Shown here in pieces: positions 6,520 to 6,843 of a DNA stretch of 6,843 nt. The DNA is taken from contig JAGOBX010000194.1 of the NCBI GenBank assembly GCA_017999075.1, positions 1 to 6,843 of the forward strand, read 5' to 3'. The position numbers and the translations under genes were made by a program. A model generated the notes under the pieces. It was not told the DNA's origin and ran no database searches. It was given only the letters and a program-made list of their open reading frames with translations. The stretch's first letter is position 1. The number at the start of each line of letters is the position of its first letter. The stretch is from JAGOBX01 sp017999075 [NCBI: Candidatus Babelota bacterium] (GTDB lineage: Bacteria > JAGOBX01).

Positions 6520-6531
6520 AAATTATAATTT
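6520..6531. repeat. 12-bp perfect palindrome in the leader of the glutamate synthase cluster
   Basis: AAATTATAATTT is self-complementary and lies between the predicted transcription start (about 6547) and the first codon. It could be an operator half-site pair or an RNA hairpin, but a wholly A/T palindrome in this composition may be chance. Confidence 0.2.
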
Positions 6532-6548
6532 CGGATTATTTAATTAGG

Positions 6549-6600
6549 AAATAATAATAACATATATTAAAATTAAAATCAAGTTAATAAATAATAATAA
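6549..6600. repeat. Direct repeat pair AAATAATAATAA, 40-bp period
   Basis: The 12-mer occurs exactly at 6549-6560 and 6589-6600, starts 40 bp apart (near four helical turns). One copy overlaps the -10 box of the minus-strand promoter and the other lies just upstream of its -35 box. Such placement would suit a repressor, but the sequence is low-complexity. Confidence 0.3.
6554..6582 (-). promoter_or_regulatory. Promoter of the glutamate synthase cluster
   Basis: On the minus strand: -35 TTGATT (6582-6577), 17-nt spacer, -10 TATTAT (6559-6554), preceded by TGn, which makes an extended -10 element (TGTTATTAT). The predicted transcription start is near 6547, giving a leader of about 55 nt before the ATG at 6492. 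Confidence 0.55.
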
Positions 6601-6607
6601 AATTTAA

Positions 6608-6636
6608 TAGACAATTTCAGAATTATATAATATAAT
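6608..6636 (+). promoter_or_regulatory. Promoter of serA
   Basis: -35 TAGACA (6608-6613, 5/6 match), 17-nt spacer, perfect -10 TATAAT (6631-6636). Transcription should start near 6643, about 34 nt before the serA ATG. It is divergent from the glutamate synthase promoter; the two -35 boxes are about 25 bp apart, so one regulator could affect both. Confidence 0.65.
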
Positions 6637-6662
6637 AAAAAAAGAATTTTAATAAATTTTAC

Positions 6663-6670
6663 GGGGTGAG
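6663..6670 (+). promoter_or_regulatory. Ribosome binding site of serA
   Basis: GGGGTGAG with 6 nt to the ATG at 6677 is a strong Shine-Dalgarno site in an otherwise A/T-only leader, and it fixes the serA start. Confidence 0.75.
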
Positions 6671-6676
6671 AATATT

Positions 6677-6843
6677 ATGAAATTATTGGTTGCCGACGGC
6701 ATTTCAAAAGAAGCTCAAAAGATTTTGGAATCAATTAAAGGATTGGAATGCGATATAAGAAAATCAGTGAAACCAGATGAATTATTAAAAATAATTGGAG
6801 ATTACGATTTTTTAATTGTACGCAGCGCTACAAAGGTTACTAA
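6677..6843 (+). CDS. serA: D-3-phosphoglycerate dehydrogenase, N-terminal part (3' end outside window)
   Basis: SerA oxidises 3-phosphoglycerate to 3-phosphohydroxypyruvate with NAD+, the first committed step of serine synthesis in the cytoplasm. Only the first 55 codons are present. MKLLVADGISKEAQKIL and the later YDFLIVRSATKVT (43-55) match the start of the substrate-binding domain of 3-phosphoglycerate dehydrogenases, where the Arg-Ser-Ala/Thr segment contributes to the substrate site. The NAD-binding domain and any C-terminal ACT domain lie beyond the window, so full length and feedback control cannot be judged. The ATG is supported by the strong ribosome site and promoter. The divergent glutamate synthase cluster could supply glutamate for the next step, the SerC transamination. 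Other members of the D-2-hydroxyacid dehydrogenase family are possible but fit less well. Confidence 0.92.
   Translation, partial: MKLLVADGISKEAQKILESIKGLECDIRKSVKPDELLKIIGDYDFLIVRSATKVT

Noticed and set aside
6549-6600. Repeated ATAATA tracts as a CRISPR or iteron array
   Set aside because: There are only two 12-bp low-complexity copies, with no spacer structure and no replication or cas gene nearby.

Overview
This is an AT-rich (clearly under 40% GC) bacterial chromosome segment with compact genes. Iron-sulfur proteins, a split glutamate synthase and a chemotaxis-type methyltransferase suggest an anaerobic bacterium with a low-GC genome. I cannot name the phylum from the sequence alone. 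There is no sign of phage, insertion sequence, CRISPR array, tRNA or rRNA.

Left part, plus strand (1-1144): the 3' end of a gene that reads like the C-terminus of a response-regulator receiver domain followed by a helical, probably coiled-coil tail, then a complete cheR (MCP glutamate methyltransferase). They are 37 nt apart and look like the end of a signalling operon that begins outside the window.

Middle, minus strand (1188-6492): a five-gene cluster, transcribed right to left. It encodes (1) an FMN-binding glutamate synthase subunit with an N-terminal 2x[4Fe-4S] ferredoxin domain, (2) a four-cluster ferredoxin, (3) an FAD/NAD(H) pyridine-nucleotide-disulfide-type oxidoreductase, (4) a class II glutamine amidotransferase subunit and (5) a GXGXG beta-helix subunit. 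Subunits 1, 4 and 5 correspond to the three domains fused in classical bacterial GltB. GltD is absent; genes 2 and 3 are the likely electron entry. Together they should convert glutamine + 2-oxoglutarate + 2 e- to two glutamates. Genes 2-4 overlap or abut (TAATG and ATGAATAA junctions), whereas a 147-nt spacer separates gene 1 from gene 2.

Right edge, plus strand (6677-end): the first 55 codons of serA (D-3-phosphoglycerate dehydrogenase), divergent from the glutamate synthase cluster. The roughly 180-nt intergenic region holds a convincing sigma70-type promoter for each direction. SerA feeds the serine pathway, whose next step (SerC) uses glutamate as amino donor, so the pairing makes metabolic sense.

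I see no clearly novel system. The most interesting points are the non-GltD electron-input module, an extra cysteine in the glutamate synthase Fe-S motif, start-site and leader questions for the amidotransferase, and several AT-rich regulatory candidates.
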